Shown here: piece after piece, positions 62,272 through 64,000 of the stretch
Layout of the letters: each line of letters starts with the position of its first letter
How positions within the stretch are numbered: position 1 is the first letter of the stretch
Assembly: GCF_002846365.1 (NCBI RefSeq)
Contig: NZ_PJMW01000002.1
Span: 744,001 to 808,000, forward strand
Source: Nocardia fluminea
Lineage (GTDB): Bacteria; Actinomycetota; Actinomycetes; Mycobacteriales; Mycobacteriaceae
Direction of reading: 5' to 3'
Length of the DNA: 64,000 nucleotides
Position numbers and translations under genes: made by a program
Notes under the pieces: model-generated
Databases searched by the model: none
Told to the model about the DNA's origin: nothing
Seen by the model: only the letters and a program-made list of their open reading frames with translations

Positions 62272-63069
62272 CTAAGCGCTTGCCTCCCAGTGCGATTCCA
62301 CGCGCGACATCATGCGCTCGATCGACGAGTCGACCTTGTCCGCGAGGTCGGCCCGCGATATCGGTGCGGCGGTGGGGTTTTCGTTGGGAAGTTCGATGAC
62401 GTAGCGGCCGTCGTCCGGAAGATCACGCCATACCAGGATGTCGCGGTGCATGCCACGCGAGCCGAACATGGACTGGTTCTGCAGGATATTGATGGTGCCG
62501 GTGCGGTCGGCGGGTATCTCGAAGAATTCCGCGCTGCGGCGAGCGATGCCGGTATCGGCCTCGTCGAACACCATCGAGGCGCGTGCGGCGTAAGGATCGT
62601 GATCGGGTTGCCGGTCGGTGACCAGCGGAATCACCCCGCCCTTGCCCGGCCCGACCTTCGGCATCATGTCGAGGATCGCCTCGGTGAGACCGTGCGGGCC
62701 GCAATCGGTCAAGACGAAGCCGCCGCTGTGGGCCGGTGTGGCACCGGGCAACTGGCGGATGACGTAACCATTGGCGCCCGCCCGCGCGGCGCGTGCTTTG
62801 ACCCACCGCTGCGCGTCGTCGCGTTCGCGGTCGTTCCATGCCCGCAGCCGGAGATAGACATCCGGGCGCGCCAGCACATCCAGCGCCGTCCTCAGCGCGG
62901 GGTCGATCTCGGATTGCAGACGCTGCCAGGTGTCGTACTTCTCCTGATCGAAGTCGTACATCAGCATGGTGGTGGACAGGAAGCTCAGCGGACGCGGCAT
63001 GTGGCCGCCGACCAGCCGGTCCCACAGCACCTTGAACTCGACATCGGTGAATTCCCAGGTGTGGCTCAT
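62272..63069 (-). CDS. EspG-family protein (third in window)
   Basis: 265 residues beginning SHTWEFTDVEFKVLWDRLVGGHMPRPL; also shares RDLPDDGRYVIELPNENP (compare RDLTDDGRYVLVPGTP) with the second EspG-like protein. It overlaps the long substrate gene by ATGA, so it is likely that protein's chaperone. Strongly paralogous to the 260-residue protein in the first module. Confidence 0.7.
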   Translation of the reverse strand: MSHTWEFTDVEFKVLWDRLVGGHMPRPLSFLSTTMLMYDFDQEKYDTWQRLQSEIDPALRTALDVLARPDVYLRLRAWNDRERDDAQRWVKARAARAGANGYVIRQLPGATPAHSGGFVLTDCGPHGLTEAILDMMPKVGPGKGGVIPLVTDRQPDHDPYAARASMVFDEADTGIARRSAEFFEIPADRTGTINILQNQSMFGSRGMHRDILVWRDLPDDGRYVIELPNENPTAAPISRADLADKVDSSIERMMSRVESHWEASA

Positions 63070-64000
63070 GCGTCGGCCGCCGGACGCGCGTGGGCGGCGC
63101 TCGCACCCTCGGCGACCTCGCCGTAGGTGGCCTCGGTGCCGACCACGACCGGCTCCACCGGCACCCCGGTACTGGCCGCGATCACGGGTTCGATGAGATC
63201 GCCGAGCGAGCTGAAATCAGGCATGCTCGGCAGCGACGCCCGGGGGAAGGCCGACCCCGCCGCGGAGTCGACCGCTTCCTCGACCGGCAGCCCTGCCACC
63301 GCGATCGGTTCCACGGGTTCCTCGACCGTGAGACCGAGCTGCTCGGCGATGGGTTGCAACTGGGGGTTGGCTTCGATCAGCTGCGCGAACTCGGGCGATT
63401 CCGAGATCGCGGTCGCCAGATCGGGGTACTGGCCCAGCAGCGAGGTGAGCTGGGACAGGTCGGGCACGGCACCGGACAGGTCGGTCGAGGCGATTTGCTG
63501 CAACGCCTGGGTGACGCTCGGGAGTGCTTGGGTGAGCGAGGAGAGCACCCCGGAGATGGTCGACACCAGCGAGGACATGACGTCCGAACCGGAACCACCG
63601 GTCGAGCTCCCCGTTCCCGCGATGTTGCCCGCGCCGGATCCCGCCCCGGAGCCGGAGCCGGTCCCCGAGGAACCGCCGGTCGCGCCCTGACCGGTGCCCT
63701 TCCCCTGATTGGCCAGCGCTTGCTGTGCCGCCACGAACTCGGCCGACGGCTGGCTGCTCCCCTGCTGCTGGCTGCTCGCCTGCTGGCCACCGCCCGATTG
63801 CTGACCGCCGCCCGACTGCTGGCCACCGCCGGACTGCTGGCCACCGCCCGACTGCTGGCCACCGCCGGACTGCTGACCACCGTTGTTCTGCTGCCCACCG
63901 TTGTTCTGCTGGCCGCCGGTGTCGTCTTCCTTCTTCGGCGGCGGCGGCGGTGGACCGATGGCACCCTTCGGGGCCGCGGGCAGGACCTCGGCCGGGAACA
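63066..64000 (-). CDS. Long ESX-associated substrate, C-terminal part (runs off the window)
   Basis: About 311 residues visible; the frame is open to the right edge, so the start lies beyond it. Order: PPPPPPKKEDD, a GGQQ/SGGGQQ repeat run, Gly/Ser stretch, a hydrophobic helix-rich part (about 63370-63560), EEPVEPIAVAGLPVEEAV, and FPRASLPS near the end. Same layout as the 587-residue substrate: Gly-rich repeat, FPRAS, then an EspG-like gene with ATGA overlap. Confidence 0.65.
   Translation of the reverse strand, partial: FPAEVLPAAPKGAIGPPPPPPKKEDDTGGQQNNGGQQNNGGQQSGGGQQSGGGQQSGGGQQSGGGQQSGGGQQASSQQQGSSQPSAEFVAAQQALANQGKGTGQGATGGSSGTGSGSGAGSGAGNIAGTGSSTGGSGSDVMSSLVSTISGVLSSLTQALPSVTQALQQIASTDLSGAVPDLSQLTSLLGQYPDLATAISESPEFAQLIEANPQLQPIAEQLGLTVEEPVEPIAVAGLPVEEAVDSAAGSAFPRASLPSMPDFSSLGDLIEPVIAASTGVPVEPVVVGTEATYGEVAEGASAAHARPAADA
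63775..63910 (-). repeat. SGGGQQ / NNGGQQ in-frame repeats
   Basis: Seven 15-18 bp units encoding GGQQNN and SGGGQQ in the truncated substrate gene. A disordered Gln/Gly linker prone to length change. Confidence 0.85.

Overview
This is a GC-rich actinobacterial chromosome segment, most likely from Nocardia or a close relative. The basis is the base composition, the truA-rplQ-rpoA-rpsD-rpsK-rpsM-rpmJ-infA order, a complete ESX-type (type VII) secretion locus with mycosin, PE, PPE and EspG proteins, and a DUF4254 protein of the kind common in Nocardia. The genus is an inference from protein style; I ran no search.

Layout. 1-4432: the 3' part of a HerA-like ATPase gene, a nitrilase-family gene that has lost its catalytic cysteine, and two tandem AraC-family regulators. 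4433-9111: truA and the end of the ribosomal/rpoA block, all on the minus strand. 9443-14965: an EspI-like proline-rich ATPase, a DUF4254 protein, a GntR/UTRA regulator and a GNAT acetyltransferase. 14974-27338: the ESX machine, split into eccD-mycP-eccC (minus), eccA (plus), eccB (minus) and eccE (plus). 27524-35975: a long minus-strand block of secreted substrates and helpers: an EsxA/EsxB-like pair, EspG, PPE, PE, EspA-like and EspC-like proteins, three YbaB-like proteins, a second EspG-like protein and a long repeat-containing substrate.

36073-61795: the most unusual part. One uninterrupted 6,985-codon minus-strand ORF (38061-59018) encodes a giant putative polymorphic toxin. It has a WXG100-like secretion domain at the N-terminus, a possible caspase-like peptidase, then three modules bounded by a recurring DFMGDDD-type motif: a YwqJ-type deaminase, a PD-(D/E)XK-like nuclease and a second YwqJ-type deaminase. 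Three large repeat units follow, two of them a recent tandem duplication of about 4.09 kb, and then a Pro/Gly-rich tail. Small immunity-type genes flank it on both sides: a YwqK and a YezG-like gene downstream, and a putative immunity gene, a second YwqK, a DUF6301-like gene and a TY-Chap-like gene divergent upstream. 61838-64000: a WXG100 protein, a third EspG-like protein and a truncated long substrate, a second copy of the EspG-plus-substrate module.

How it fits together (inference): the ESX machine exports the PE/PPE, Esx and Esp substrates with the help of dedicated EspG chaperones, and is likely also the exporter of the giant toxin. A 35-bp element found upstream of the giant toxin gene, the substrate operon and the WXG100 gene suggests these units are switched on together.
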